Shown: positions 27,741 through 38,236, numbered from the stretch's first letter. The stretch is 64,000 nt of DNA from Dokdonella_A sp963758365 (GCA_963758365.1 CAVWVB010000001.1:2728001-2792000); one strand, 5' to 3'. Numbers and translations are program-made. Notes: generated by a model from the sequence alone, not told the origin.

Positions 27741-29549
27741 ATGAACTCCCTGTTCGCCCAGTCCGTGCCGATCGGCCGGCGCCCCCTCTTGCTGCGCGAA
27801 AGCGCGGGCCTGGCCGGCTGTGCGCTGCTCGTGGTGCTGCTCGTCGCACGCCTCGATCCGGGCATCGACCTGCACGAGTCCGTGGCCCGCGGCGCCACGC
27901 TGCAGGTGCTGCTGCTCAACACGCTGCCCGCGCTGACCGCGTTCGCGATCTTTCTTGCGCTGACGCGGCGCCTGCTGCTGTCGAGCTGGCTGGTCGCGCT
28001 CGCGGTGGCTGGTCTGTACGCGGCCAACACCGCCAAACTCGGCACGTTGCAGACGCCGCTGCTGCCCGCGGATCTGCGTTTTCTCTCCGAACCCGGCCCG
28101 GCGCTCGAGTTGTTCTCCAAATACCTGCACGTCGACGCGACACGCTGGCTGCTGATTGCGCTCGCGATCGCGTTCACCGCGTTGCTGTGCCGGGAACGCC
28201 GCCTGGTTGCATTGTCCGGCTGGCGCTCGCCCGCGCTCGGGCTCGTCGCGCTGCTGCTCGGTTGCACCCTGATGGCCGGCACGTCGCCGTGGCGGCGCAT
28301 CTACCAGTCCGCGGAGGCGTCGTTCCAGCCGTGGGCGCTCGCGGAGAGCTCGGTGCACACGGGCCTGATCGGCAGCCTGTTGCTCTACCACTGGCAGATC
28401 GGCGGCGGCCAGGTGCCACATGCCGATCGCGAGGCTGCGACCGCACTGCTGACCGCGCATGCGCCGCTCCTGCGCGCGGGCCTCGCCGGCACGACCGCTT
28501 TCGGCGAACTGCCCGACATCGTGATCGTGCAAAGTGAATCGCTGTTCGATCCGGCGCGCCTGCGCGGCGTGCTGAGCGGACGCTGGCTGCCCGAGTACCA
28601 TCGTCTCAGCGACGAAGCCCGTTTCGGCGACCTGACCGTCCCGACCTTCGTGGGCGGCACGATCCGCACCGAGTTCGAGGTTCTGACCGGCGCACCGCTG
28701 GCCAGCCTCGGCGGCATCCAGTACCCGTGGCTGGAACTGGACATGAAGTCCTATCCGGGTCTGACCCGCGTGCTCGACGACCACGGCTACCGCAGCGTCG
28801 CGGTGCATCCGAACGCCGGGGCGTTCTGGAACCGCGCCCGCACCTACCCCGAGCTCGGCTTCGACCGCTTCATCGACGGCGCATCCTTTCCCAAGGAGCG
28901 GATTGTCGGCCTGTTCACCTCGGATGCGGCAATGACCGACCGCGTGCTCGACGAGCTCGCCGACGACGGTCCTCCGCAATTCGTGTTCGCGGTCAGCATG
29001 GAGAATCACGGTCCTTTCGACTGGCGCCCGGGACTCGATCCGCAGCGGCTCGCCGCGCTGCCAATGCCCGAGCGGCTCGATGCAGGCGGGCGGCTCTGGT
29101 TCGGCAACTATCTGTACCTGCTCGACGACGCGGACCACGAGCTCGGACGTCTCGCCGATGCGCTGGCCCAACGCAAGCGGCGCACCCTGCTGCTGTTTTA
29201 TGGCGACCATCTGCCCGGACTCGCACCCGTGTACTACCAGCTCGGTTTCGACGACGGTCGCGCGGCCGACCGTCAGCCGGTGCCGTGGCTGCTGCTGGAC
29301 ACCACAGAACCGCGTTCGCGCCGCGCGGATACGCGCAGCTGGATGCTCCCGGCCCTGCTGCTCGACCAGGCCGGCATCCGCGACGATCCGTACTTCAATG
29401 TGATCGCGTCGCTCGCCGGGGAACCGGACTTCGACCCCGACGAGCCGGCCACCGCGACCGGCATGGCCGCGCTCGCGCGCCTGCATCTGCGCGGCGAGTT
29501 TGAACCGGTGCTGCGCGCCGCGCTCGGCCTCCCACCGGGCGCCGGCTGA
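27741..29549 (+). CDS. LTA synthase/OpgB-like phosphoglycerol transferase
   Basis: A 602-residue inner-membrane protein of the alkaline phosphatase/sulfatase superfamily. About five hydrophobic helices span residues 20-215, and a periplasmic catalytic domain follows. Metal-site segments are VIVQSESLFD (Glu267), GGTIRTEFEVLTG with the putative nucleophile Thr307, SMENHGPF and FYGDHLPG. In Gram-negative bacteria such enzymes usually move phosphoglycerol onto periplasmic glucans (OpgB type), so that role is inferred; other phosphoglycerol or phosphoethanolamine acceptors are possible. An ATG at 27714 would add nine residues. Divergent from glnE. Confidence 0.85.
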   Translation: MNSLFAQSVPIGRRPLLLRESAGLAGCALLVVLLVARLDPGIDLHESVARGATLQVLLLNTLPALTAFAIFLALTRRLLLSSWLVALAVAGLYAANTAKLGTLQTPLLPADLRFLSEPGPALELFSKYLHVDATRWLLIALAIAFTALLCRERRLVALSGWRSPALGLVALLLGCTLMAGTSPWRRIYQSAEASFQPWALAESSVHTGLIGSLLLYHWQIGGGQVPHADREAATALLTAHAPLLRAGLAGTTAFGELPDIVIVQSESLFDPARLRGVLSGRWLPEYHRLSDEARFGDLTVPTFVGGTIRTEFEVLTGAPLASLGGIQYPWLELDMKSYPGLTRVLDDHGYRSVAVHPNAGAFWNRARTYPELGFDRFIDGASFPKERIVGLFTSDAAMTDRVLDELADDGPPQFVFAVSMENHGPFDWRPGLDPQRLAALPMPERLDAGGRLWFGNYLYLLDDADHELGRLADALAQRKRRTLLLFYGDHLPGLAPVYYQLGFDDGRAADRQPVPWLLLDTTEPRSRRADTRSWMLPALLLDQAGIRDDPYFNVIASLAGEPDFDPDEPATATGMAALARLHLRGEFEPVLRAALGLPPGAG

Positions 29550-29835
29550 CTGCAGCGCGCTTGCGCGAGGACGCTCCACGCTCGCGAGGGCACTTCGTTC
29601 GACCGCACCCGGATCGCCACGTGCAGGGGGCAGGATTACACTGCATGCGCGAACGCGGGGCTGCGATGCGGACGATTACGATGCCGGGCAAGCATGCTGA
29701 TGCGATCGGTCGGGCCGTCCGGCCCGCCGACCGCATCCGTGCGCGTGTCTGCGCGCGCATCGTCCGCAGCGATGTCCCAGCCCGCTGCGATCCGGCGTTA
29801 CGCAGGATGACCGAAGCCGCGCGAAACCTGCCCGC

Positions 29836-32646
29836 ATGACCGAGCCGATTCCCGCCGTACGCGAACTGTTCGAGACCGCCCTCGCGCTCGCGCCGTCCGA
29901 ACGCGCGGCGTACCTGTCCGCGCACTGCGGCGATTCGGCGCAGCGCAGCATCGTCGAACGTCTGCTTGCCGCAGACCAGACCGCGCATTCCGCGCTGCTC
30001 GACCAGTCGCTGGACGACCTGATCGCGCGCGTCGGCGAACCGGACAGTGCCGAGATGCCCCCCGCGGGGACCGCGATCGGTCCGTTCACCCTGCTCGAGA
30101 AGCTCGGCGAAGGCGGTTCGTCGGTGGTATTTCGTGCGTTGCGCGAACAGGATGGCGTGCGCCAGCTGGTTGCACTGAAGTTGCTGCGTCGTGGCCTGTA
30201 CTCGAGTGACGAACACCGGCGCTTCCGCGACGAGCGTCACGCGCTCGCCCAGCTTCGCCATCCGGGTATCGCCCATCTGATCGAAGGCGGCGTCACCACG
30301 AGCGGCGTGCCCTACATCGCGCTCGAGCTGGTCGAAGGCACCCCGATCACCACGCATATGCGCGAGCAACGCCTCGGTCTACGTGAACGACTGGTTCTGT
30401 TCGTGCAGGTGTGCCGCGCGGTCGAAGCTGCGCATCGCGCGTTGATCGTGCATCGCGATCTAAAACCGTCGAACGTGCTGGTGACCCGCGACGGCGCGGT
30501 CAAGCTGCTCGACTTCGGCATCGCCAAACTGCTCGATGTGGAGGGCGAGGCCGGCGGCTCGCACACCCAGCATCCGGCGATGACGCCTGCGTACGCGGCC
30601 CCGGAACAGTTCAGCGGCGGCCCGATCACGACCGCCACCGACGTCTACGCGCTCGGCATCCTGCTCGCCGAACTGATGACAGGGCATCGCCGCGCGCACG
30701 GCGATACGCGCACGCCGTCGTCGCAGATCGATGCGGACACGGTTCCCGGCGTGCTGCCCGCGCCGCCCGCGAAGACGCGCCGCCAGCTGCGTGGCGATCT
30801 CGACAACATCGTGCTGCAGGCGAGCGCAGAGGAACCCGAGCGTCGCTATGCCAGCGCCGGAACACTGGCTGATGACATCGAGCGGCATCTGGCTGACCAG
30901 CCGGTGATTGCGCATCCGCCCTCCCCCTGGTACCGCGCGCGCAAGTTCGTCGCGCGCCACCGCGGCGGCGTCGCGACGACCGCCGCGTTCCTGCTCGCGG
31001 TCCTCGCCGCGCTCGGACTGGCCGTGTGGCAAGCCGGCATCGCGCGCGAGCAGGCGCGTCTGGCACGCGACCAGGCGCAACGCGCGGAAGCCGTGCGCGA
31101 CCTGCTCGTCGACCTGTTCGATGCCGAGATTCCATCGCGGCCGCGCACCGAGATGCCGGGCACCTCCGAGCTGCTGGAGCAGGGCGCGCAGCACGCGCTG
31201 CACGACCTGTCGGCAACACCCGCGGTGCAGAGCGACCTGCTGGTGGCGCTCGGCCGCGTCTACGATCATCTCGCACTGCCGGACAAGGGCGAACCGCTGC
31301 TCGACGCTGCGGTCGCGGCCGCGCGGCGCGTCGCGCCTGCCGATCCGGCGCTGCTCGGCGCCGCTCTGAGCGAACGCGGCGAACTGGAACTGTCGCGCGA
31401 CCGCTACGCGCCGGCACAGACCTATTTCGATCAGGCGATCGCGCTGCAGAAGCAGGCTGAGCCCAATGGACTCGCGCTCGCGCTCACTCTCGACCGCCGC
31501 GCACTGGCCGAGAGCCAGACCGGTCGACACGACGCGGCCATCGCCGATTACGGCGCCGCGCTCGCCATCCGTCGCGAGCGTCTGCCCGCGGACGATCCCG
31601 ACATCCTCAACAATTACGACGCACTCGGCAACGCCTACGTTCGTGCCGGTCGCCCGCAGCAGGCCACGGATCTGCTACGCACCGCGATGGAGGGCGCGCG
31701 CAGGCGCTTTGGCGAGAACCACGTGAAGACCGCCCATTACACCAAGAACTACGCGACCAGCGAGAACATGCTGCGCCACTACGCCGAGGCCGCCGCGCTC
31801 ACCGAGCGCGCAGTGCGCATCGAACGCACGCTCTATCCGGCCGGCAGCCCCGACATCGTCAATGGACTCAACAACCTCGGCGTCATGGACATCACGCTCG
31901 GGCGCTTGCGCGCCGCGCGCGAAGTGCTCGGTGAAGGGCGCAAGCTCAACGCGGACGCTGGCCTCGACGTTTCGATGGGGCAGACATTCGTGCTCGGCAA
32001 TCTTGCGCGCGCGGAGGAATACCTCGGCGACCGCACGCAGGCCCTGGCCCTGCTGCGTGATGCCGAACGCATCGCGAGTACGGTCGTCGGCGCCGACCAT
32101 GCGCGCACGCAGTCGCTGTTCGCGCAGCGCGCGCATCTCGAACTGGCCGCCGATCCGGGTACCGCGGCCGCGCTCGCAAGTCGCCTTAAGGGCATTCTCG
32201 ATCACGCGGACGCGCTCGCGCAGTTCCGTGCCCGTTCCGAGATCGAGGCGCGCTACAGCCTCGGCCTCGCGCAGGCAGTGCTCGGGCAGCAGGCGCAGGC
32301 GGGACAGAACCTGCAAGGTGCAGTCGACGCATTGCCGGCCGATCATGTAGACCCGTTGCTGCTACCGGCCGTCGTTGCACTGGCGGACTGGGAGCACGGA
32401 CAGGGTCGCGACGCCGAGGCGCGCGCGCTGCTTGCGCGCTTCATCGAACGCGCGCAACGTGAACTGGAACCGGCGCACTACGCACTCGGCTTGCTCCATT
32501 TGCGTCTGGCCGAGCTGCAGCGCACTGCGCAGCCCACCGAGGCCGCGAAAAACGCCGCTGCCGCACGCACGGCTTTCGCGGAGCTGCCCGCTTCGCATCC
32601 GTGGCGAGTGCGGCTCGCCGCACTCGTACCCGCGCAAGCCGGATAA
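29836..32646 (+). CDS. Receptor-like serine/threonine protein kinase with TPR domain
   Basis: A 936-residue protein. A cytoplasmic Hanks-type kinase occupies about residues 83-355, with glycine loop LGEGGSSVVF, Lys115 in VALKLL, HRDLKPSN (Asp208), DFG (227-229) and AAPEQF. A single membrane helix follows at about 379-399. The C-terminal 530 residues, probably periplasmic, are tetratricopeptide-like helices (for example NNLGVMDITLGRLRAAREVL). All catalytic residues are present, so activity is predicted. In Lysobacterales such kinases often sit beside an ECF sigma factor gene; none is adjacent here. The N-terminal 80 residues are helical and unassigned. Confidence 0.9.
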   Translation: MTEPIPAVRELFETALALAPSERAAYLSAHCGDSAQRSIVERLLAADQTAHSALLDQSLDDLIARVGEPDSAEMPPAGTAIGPFTLLEKLGEGGSSVVFRALREQDGVRQLVALKLLRRGLYSSDEHRRFRDERHALAQLRHPGIAHLIEGGVTTSGVPYIALELVEGTPITTHMREQRLGLRERLVLFVQVCRAVEAAHRALIVHRDLKPSNVLVTRDGAVKLLDFGIAKLLDVEGEAGGSHTQHPAMTPAYAAPEQFSGGPITTATDVYALGILLAELMTGHRRAHGDTRTPSSQIDADTVPGVLPAPPAKTRRQLRGDLDNIVLQASAEEPERRYASAGTLADDIERHLADQPVIAHPPSPWYRARKFVARHRGGVATTAAFLLAVLAALGLAVWQAGIAREQARLARDQAQRAEAVRDLLVDLFDAEIPSRPRTEMPGTSELLEQGAQHALHDLSATPAVQSDLLVALGRVYDHLALPDKGEPLLDAAVAAARRVAPADPALLGAALSERGELELSRDRYAPAQTYFDQAIALQKQAEPNGLALALTLDRRALAESQTGRHDAAIADYGAALAIRRERLPADDPDILNNYDALGNAYVRAGRPQQATDLLRTAMEGARRRFGENHVKTAHYTKNYATSENMLRHYAEAAALTERAVRIERTLYPAGSPDIVNGLNNLGVMDITLGRLRAAREVLGEGRKLNADAGLDVSMGQTFVLGNLARAEEYLGDRTQALALLRDAERIASTVVGADHARTQSLFAQRAHLELAADPGTAAALASRLKGILDHADALAQFRARSEIEARYSLGLAQAVLGQQAQAGQNLQGAVDALPADHVDPLLLPAVVALADWEHGQGRDAEARALLARFIERAQRELEPAHYALGLLHLRLAELQRTAQPTEAAKNAAAARTAFAELPASHPWRVRLAALVPAQAG

Positions 32647-32959
32647 TCGTTCACCCAATCGGGCCACGTTCGAGCGCGCGCATCGCGGCCATGCCCGGCG
32701 ACGCGCAAAACGGCATTGACCGGCCGGGACCGTCGCGCCGCGGCAAAGGTGCATGCGTTCGCCGATCGCGCCGCGAGCGGCCACGCGACCACGGACGGCT
32801 GCTTCGATTCGACGCTCGCGCCCGGCGCGGGCTTCGGCGGCCGCGGGTTCGGCGCCGCCGATGCCTGCGCCACCCGGCGCCCACGCCATTTGTCCCAGTC
32901 TGCGCCCGCATGGCGTTCCTCGATGCAGGCGCCCCGCTGCGGAGCGCGCGGGAGGAGAC
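32647..32959. other. Intergenic region upstream of beta-helix gene
   Basis: A 313-nt non-coding stretch between the kinase gene and the first exported beta-helix gene. It has no terminator-like T run and no clear promoter; only the GGAGGAG ribosome site at its 3' end (32951-32957) is readable. It also lacks GGGAATC-type repeats. Confidence 0.5.
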
Positions 32960-34747
32960 ATGTACGGACAATCGCAACGAAACCCGGGACGTACGCTGCC
33001 CTGCCATCGCAGGCTCGTGTTGCCGGCGCTGGTCATCGGTGCATTCTGGTTCGGCACCGCGCACGCGCTGATCACGGTCGGCCCGAACAGCGACAGCGCG
33101 TGCCAGTTCCACGATATCGGCGCGGCCGTTGCCGCGGCGGCGCAGAATCCGGGTCCCGACGTGGTCGCGATTTCCAATGCGCCCTGGCCGGCGCAGCATA
33201 CGATCACCGCCCATGACAACGACGCGTTGATCATTGAGGGGGGTTTCGCCAACTGCAGCGCCGGCATCTCCAGCGGACGCTCGACCCTGGATGGACAAAG
33301 CGCGGTCCCGGCCGGTCCGTTGATCGTGCACAGCGGCAACGGACCGCTGACCTTGCTGCATCTTGTCCTGCAGAACGCGCAGGGCGGTATCCAGTCGGTC
33401 GTCGCCGGCCATCTGACCCTCAGCGACGTGCTGGTCTATTCCAATCACACCGACTACGGCGGCGGTCTGTTCGTCAGCGGCAACGACATCTTCCGCATGC
33501 AGTTGACACTGATCGGAACCAGCATCAACAGCAACAGCGCGAGCGTGAACGGTGGCGGCCTGTATCTGAGCAACGTCGATGTCGCGATCTCCGGCGGCAG
33601 CAACATCCTCGGCAACCTCGCGCAGGGAGCCAACAGCGACGGCGGCGGCATCTATGCGATCGATTCGAATATTCTGGTCAAGGACCACAGCGTGCCGCCG
33701 TTCCCGTTCATCGGCAACAACTATGCGCAGCGCAATGGCGGCGGCGTCTATTACTCGACGAGCCATGCGGGCAATTACGAAATCCTGCTGTGGAACGACC
33801 GTGCCGCGCAGCCGCTGCTGGTCGCCGAGAACGCGGCGCAGAGCCAGGGCGGCGCGTTCTATTTCTCGGCGATCTCGTCGGGCCAGCAGGTCTTCTCTTT
33901 TGGCGGCTTCGAGAACGTGCAGATGCAGCAGAACGAGGCCTACGAGGGCGCCGCGATCTATGCGTTCTCCAGCGGCACCGGCGCCAGCGTGTCGACGCAG
34001 ATCCAGTTGGCGCAGACCGCGGTTCCCGGCGGAGCCATTCCGCCTTGTGCCGCGGGCGTCGAATGCAATGCGATCGACGACAATCATGCGTTCGGCGGCT
34101 CGATCATAGACGTCCACGCGGCAGGCGACGCTGGCGGCACCAGCCTGTTCCTGTATCGCGCACGCATGCGCCACAACCGCGGCGGCGCGCTGATCGGCGG
34201 CAACGCGTACATGGTCATCGAAGGCAGCCTGCTCGCGGCCAACGAGATCGACCAGGGCGGCGACCTGATAGTCAATATTTCCAACGACCTGCATATCGCC
34301 AACAGCACGATCGCCTACAACACGCTCGCCGGAAACGAATTGTTCTCGGTGATCCTGCCGCCGGCGTCGCTGGAAATCCTGCACAGCCTGCTGGTGCAGC
34401 CGAACGACCCTGTCGCAGCCTTCAGCGTGGGGACTGGCGTGCCGGTCACGTTGCGCGACATCGGCGCGAACAACGTCAGTGGCCTGGGTTCGGGGACGAA
34501 CGTGCAGAACCTCGCCGACCCGTTCGTGAATCCGGGCCAGGACGATTTCCACATTTCGATCACGTCTTCGGCGGTCGACCGCTGGGCCGATAGCGGCGAT
34601 CCGAACGATCCGCCGCCGACGCTCGACCTCGACGGCGCCACGCGCCCGCACATGTTCAATTCGCCATCGACGCCCTACGACTTCGGTGCCTACGAGGCCG
34701 GTGCGATCGTCGACCGCATTTTCGTCAACGGATTCGATGGCACCTGA
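32960..34747 (+). CDS. Exported right-handed beta-helix protein with IFxNGFD tail
   Basis: A 595-residue secreted or surface protein. A basic N-terminus leads into a signal peptide (LVLPALVIGAFWFGTAHA, cleavage near residue 35). A long parallel beta-helix region follows, with many NGGGLYLSN/DGGGIYAID/NGGGVYYST turns typical of polymorphic outer-membrane and choice-of-anchor proteins. The C-terminus has the block YDFGAYEAGAIVDRIFVNGF. Closely related 'GA[YFV]E..(D)xIFxxGF[ED]' tails end the proteins at 34900 and 59453, which suggests a shared sorting or processing signal. The GGAGGAG site fixes the ATG. The same-strand gene after 152 nt encodes a related protein. Ligand unknown. Confidence 0.8.
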   Translation: MYGQSQRNPGRTLPCHRRLVLPALVIGAFWFGTAHALITVGPNSDSACQFHDIGAAVAAAAQNPGPDVVAISNAPWPAQHTITAHDNDALIIEGGFANCSAGISSGRSTLDGQSAVPAGPLIVHSGNGPLTLLHLVLQNAQGGIQSVVAGHLTLSDVLVYSNHTDYGGGLFVSGNDIFRMQLTLIGTSINSNSASVNGGGLYLSNVDVAISGGSNILGNLAQGANSDGGGIYAIDSNILVKDHSVPPFPFIGNNYAQRNGGGVYYSTSHAGNYEILLWNDRAAQPLLVAENAAQSQGGAFYFSAISSGQQVFSFGGFENVQMQQNEAYEGAAIYAFSSGTGASVSTQIQLAQTAVPGGAIPPCAAGVECNAIDDNHAFGGSIIDVHAAGDAGGTSLFLYRARMRHNRGGALIGGNAYMVIEGSLLAANEIDQGGDLIVNISNDLHIANSTIAYNTLAGNELFSVILPPASLEILHSLLVQPNDPVAAFSVGTGVPVTLRDIGANNVSGLGSGTNVQNLADPFVNPGQDDFHISITSSAVDRWADSGDPNDPPPTLDLDGATRPHMFNSPSTPYDFGAYEAGAIVDRIFVNGFDGT

Positions 34748-34899
34748 GAGGCAGCCGCATCGGCCCGGCATGACGTGGCCTGCCGCGTGCAAGAGAGCGC
34801 ACCCGTCGCCACGCATGCGGTCGGCCTGCACGCCGCGTGTCGCAACGGGCCGCACCCTGGCGTTGTTCGCACACACCTTTCCACGCGGATATCGATGCG

Positions 34900-36378
34900 A
34901 TGAAGCGAACTGAAATCCCGCGCGTTCCATGCCTGCGGCCCTTGTGTGCCTGTCTAGCGCTGCTGCTTGCGGGCAGCGCGCCCGCGTTCGCCTCCGCGGC
35001 TTTCGAAAGCAGGCACGCGGGTGAGCCGCTCTCGCTCCTGCGCGCCGAAGCGCTCGGCGCATTCGCGCCGCGCTGGCTCGCTGCACTGCCGGGCGGCGCG
35101 CCGGACCGCCCGCTGCAGGCGCGTCCCGCGATCGTCGTTCAGAACTGCGACGACAGCGGCCCGGGCAGCCTGCGCGACGCGTACTTCAATGCGATCGACG
35201 GAGATGTCATCGACCTTGGCGAGCTCACCTGCAGCACGATCACGCTGACCAGCGGCGCGCTGACCGATTCGCCTTCCGCTGCGGCCGTCACCCTGAACGG
35301 GCCCGGGAAATACGACCTGACCATCGACGGCAACCACGCCGGGCGCGTGCTCGTGCACAACGGCAGCGGCGCGTTGACCCTGAACAACCTGCGGATCACC
35401 AACGGCAGCTACAGCGGCTCGTACGGTGGCGGCTGCATCTACTCGTACGGACGCGTCACCGTGCAGGCCGCGATCGTGAGCGCATGCTCGATGTCTTCCA
35501 GCGGCACCGCCAAAGCCTACGGCGGCGCGATCTATGCGCGCGATGCGGTCATCGTGATCGGCAGTACGGTCAGCGACTCCAGCGCGCACGCCGCATCGGC
35601 GAACAGCGCGGGCGGCGGTATCTGGGCCAATCGCGTGAATTTCGTGTTCAGCACGATCAGCGGAAACTCGGTGTCCGGCGATGGCAGCCATTACGCGCGC
35701 GGCGGCGGCGCCTTCGTGCTCGGCGACGCGCAGATCGCCTATTCGACGATTTCGGGCAACCAGGCCGACAGCGGCGCGGGCGCGTTCTTCGTCGGCGCGG
35801 CGACGTATCCGATGCAGCTGCTCGACAGCACGATCTCCGGCAACCACGCGAGCGGTGCCGGCGGCGGTCTTTATGCCAAGTACCGCCCGCTGCAGGTGTT
35901 CAACAGCACGATCGCGCAGAACACCGCGGGCTTCGAGTTCGGCGCCGGCCTCTATCTCGCTTCGGCCACCGAGCTCGAAAGCACGATCGTCGCGAACAAC
36001 ACCTCGCAGGACGGTCTCTACGCATCCGACATCGGCGGACCGGCGACGACGACGCTGACCGGCGCGAACAATCTGATCGTCGCCTCGACGCTGAGCGTGC
36101 CAGCGGACACGATCGCCGCGGCGCCTATGCTCGGTCCGCTGCAGGACAACGGCGGACTGACCCATACACAGGCGCTGCTGCCGGGCAGCCCGGCGATCGA
36201 CCACGGCAGCAATGTCGTCGGGATCCTGCACGATCAGCGCGCTGTCGATCTGCAGACAAACCAGCTCTACGAACGCGTGGTCGGCCCGAGCGCCGACATC
36301 GGCGCATTCGAATTCGGTGCGCCCGACCGCATCTTCATCGACGGCTTCGAACAGGTGGTGACGATTTCGGGCGAGTAA
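34900..36378 (+). CDS. Exported choice-of-anchor Q-like beta-helix protein
   Basis: A 492-residue protein with a signal peptide (PLCACLALLLAGSAPAFASA, ending near residue 32). After a linker comes a QNCDDSGPGSLRDAYF segment, the entry motif of CSLREA/choice-of-anchor Q proteins, then beta-helix rungs such as TISGNQADSGAGAFFVG. The C-terminus reads ADIGAFEFGAPDRIFIDGFE and carries nine further residues, so the tail motif is slightly internal here. Such proteins are exported and often surface-bound; function is unknown. It is downstream of and related to the gene at 32960, but the two diverge enough not to be a recent tandem copy. Confidence 0.8.
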   Translation: MKRTEIPRVPCLRPLCACLALLLAGSAPAFASAAFESRHAGEPLSLLRAEALGAFAPRWLAALPGGAPDRPLQARPAIVVQNCDDSGPGSLRDAYFNAIDGDVIDLGELTCSTITLTSGALTDSPSAAAVTLNGPGKYDLTIDGNHAGRVLVHNGSGALTLNNLRITNGSYSGSYGGGCIYSYGRVTVQAAIVSACSMSSSGTAKAYGGAIYARDAVIVIGSTVSDSSAHAASANSAGGGIWANRVNFVFSTISGNSVSGDGSHYARGGGAFVLGDAQIAYSTISGNQADSGAGAFFVGAATYPMQLLDSTISGNHASGAGGGLYAKYRPLQVFNSTIAQNTAGFEFGAGLYLASATELESTIVANNTSQDGLYASDIGGPATTTLTGANNLIVASTLSVPADTIAAAPMLGPLQDNGGLTHTQALLPGSPAIDHGSNVVGILHDQRAVDLQTNQLYERVVGPSADIGAFEFGAPDRIFIDGFEQVVTISGE

Positions 36379-36458
36379 CGAACCGGCGTGGTGGCCTTGC
36401 CCGCCGCCGGCCGTGGACGACCCGAAGGCCGTTGCCGTGCGGCGCGTCTGGATCGAGA

Positions 36459-38048
36459 TCAGGCCGCCGCGGCGGCCCGGCTGCCGAGAATTGCCTGCGC
36501 GGCCCACTCGCCGGTCTCGACGCCCCCTTCCATGAAGCCCTGGTTGTCGAATGCGCAGTGCTCGCCCGCGAAGTGCAGGTTGCCGACACGCTCGCCGATC
36601 GCGCCGCGCAGCGTGGTCCACTGGCCAGGCTCGAAGCAGGCATAGCTGCCGAGCGTCCACGCGTGGCTGGGCCAGTGGAAGCGCGCCTCGCGCGCACCGC
36701 TGCGCGCGGCGGACAGGCCGGGAAATATCGCATCGAGCTGCTGCGCGGCGAGGTCGGCCTGCTGCCGCGCCGTGCCGCTGCCGATCTCGACGCCGTGGCG
36801 ACCGCCGACGAAGTTGGTCAGGATGCCGGCCGCGCCGGCCTGCATGCGGCTGGTCTCCCAGGTCGTCTGCAGCGGCAGGTCGCTGTAGGTGCTGCCGCCG
36901 CTCGCATGGCGCGTGCGCCAGACGCGCTCGTTGAAGCCGATCATCAGCTTCGCGTTGGTGCCGTAACCAAGTCCGGCGATCGCGCGGCGCTTGGCCGGCG
37001 GCAATTGGACATCGAGTCGCACGCGGCGCAGGGTCGTGAACGGCAATGCGAGCACGACGCGCGACGCGCGCACCTCGAACGCGCCGGCCCCGCGCTTGAA
37101 AGCGAGCACATGAGTACCGTCGCCGGACCGGCGCACGGCCTCGAGCACGGCGCCGGTCGTGATCGCGTCGGCGAGGCGCGCACCGAGCGCCTTGACGACG
37201 AGATCGTTGCCGCCGCGCACGTGGAAGCGTTCGTCGCTTTCGCCGAAGATGCGGAATGCGTCGGTGCCCGGATCGATGAAGGTAAGGAAGTTGAGCGCCG
37301 ACTGCTGCTCGCACTCGAGGCCCATCTCGGTCGTGTAGGCGACTTCGATCAGCGTGCGCAACCAACCCGACGCGCCGTTGCGATCGAGCCACTGCGCGAT
37401 GGTCAGGCGATCGAGCGTCTCGCAGCCGCCCGGCGTCGCATAGGTGATCTCGGCGTCCGGTAACGTCGCCGCATCGCGCCGGATCGCGTCGGCCAGTGGC
37501 GCGAACGCGCTCAGGATCTCGGTTTCGCTGTAGCGTCGTCCGGCGCAGAACCAGACGTCGCCATACGCATGGGTCGGATCTTCGGCGAGATCGTCGAGCA
37601 CGAGTCCGAGTTCCGCCGCGAGCGCGCGGATGCGCGCATGGCCGGAATCGATCAGTTCGCCGCCGAGCTCGCAGACCTGGCCGTCGGCGAAATGATTGCG
37701 CAGACTGAACATGCGCCCGCCGATGCGTTCCTGCGCCTCGTAGACGCGCACGCCGATGCCGGCCTCGCGCAGGCGATGGGCGCAGGTCAGTCCGGCGGCG
37801 CCCGCGCCGACGATGACAATGTCGTCGGACGATTGCACGACCCGTGGCAGCGGCACTCGCGCGCAGGCTGCGAGCAGCACGGCCGCCGACGCGCCCGCCG
37901 ACTGGCGCAGGAACCGCCGCCTCGCCTGGTCGATGCGCAGTTCGCGCTCGCGCGCGATCGCCTCGTCGAGCGGTTCTCCGGTCGCGCGGGCCTGAGCCGC
38001 GATCGCCGCGGCGCGCTGCAACAATTCCACCAATCGCGTACGGGCCAT
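36459..38048 (-). CDS. Tat-exported flavin amine oxidase family protein
   Basis: A 529-residue FAD-dependent oxidoreductase of the monoamine oxidase/phytoene desaturase type. The ADP-binding loop GAGAAG is at 81-86 within IVIVGAGAAGLTCAHRL. The second FAD motif near the end reads NLHFAGEHCAFDNQGFMEGG. Export signals are unusual: a 42-residue lead precedes a twin-arginine motif (RRRFLRQ, 43-49) and a lipobox-like LLAAC with Cys62, so a Tat-exported lipoprotein is predicted. Substrate (polyamine, amino acid or other amine) is unknown. It is divergent, across 188 nt, from a Tat-exported aldo/keto reductase, and an exported RidA lies 2.6 kb away. Confidence 0.82.
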   Translation of the reverse strand: MARTRLVELLQRAAAIAAQARATGEPLDEAIARERELRIDQARRRFLRQSAGASAAVLLAACARVPLPRVVQSSDDIVIVGAGAAGLTCAHRLREAGIGVRVYEAQERIGGRMFSLRNHFADGQVCELGGELIDSGHARIRALAAELGLVLDDLAEDPTHAYGDVWFCAGRRYSETEILSAFAPLADAIRRDAATLPDAEITYATPGGCETLDRLTIAQWLDRNGASGWLRTLIEVAYTTEMGLECEQQSALNFLTFIDPGTDAFRIFGESDERFHVRGGNDLVVKALGARLADAITTGAVLEAVRRSGDGTHVLAFKRGAGAFEVRASRVVLALPFTTLRRVRLDVQLPPAKRRAIAGLGYGTNAKLMIGFNERVWRTRHASGGSTYSDLPLQTTWETSRMQAGAAGILTNFVGGRHGVEIGSGTARQQADLAAQQLDAIFPGLSAARSGAREARFHWPSHAWTLGSYACFEPGQWTTLRGAIGERVGNLHFAGEHCAFDNQGFMEGGVETGEWAAQAILGSRAAAAA

Positions 38049-38236
38049 CGCCGTCCCCGGTAGCCGACTGCGCTGCATATGGATCGTGTCGTGGACCGCA
38101 GTATACGCGCGACGGGTGCACCGCCGATGCCGCCGCGAAACCGCACTGCCCGACTGCGCGACGATGTGGCCGCAGGTGCGGGCATACAATCGGCAGGTAA
38201 TGTCGGCAACACCGACGCAGCAAGGCGAACCAGACC

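Noticed and set aside
26727..29579. A 950-codon minus-strand open frame across the LtaS/OpgB-like gene and the start of glnE
   Set aside because: It is antisense to the phosphoglycerol transferase and out of frame with glnE; no family motifs.
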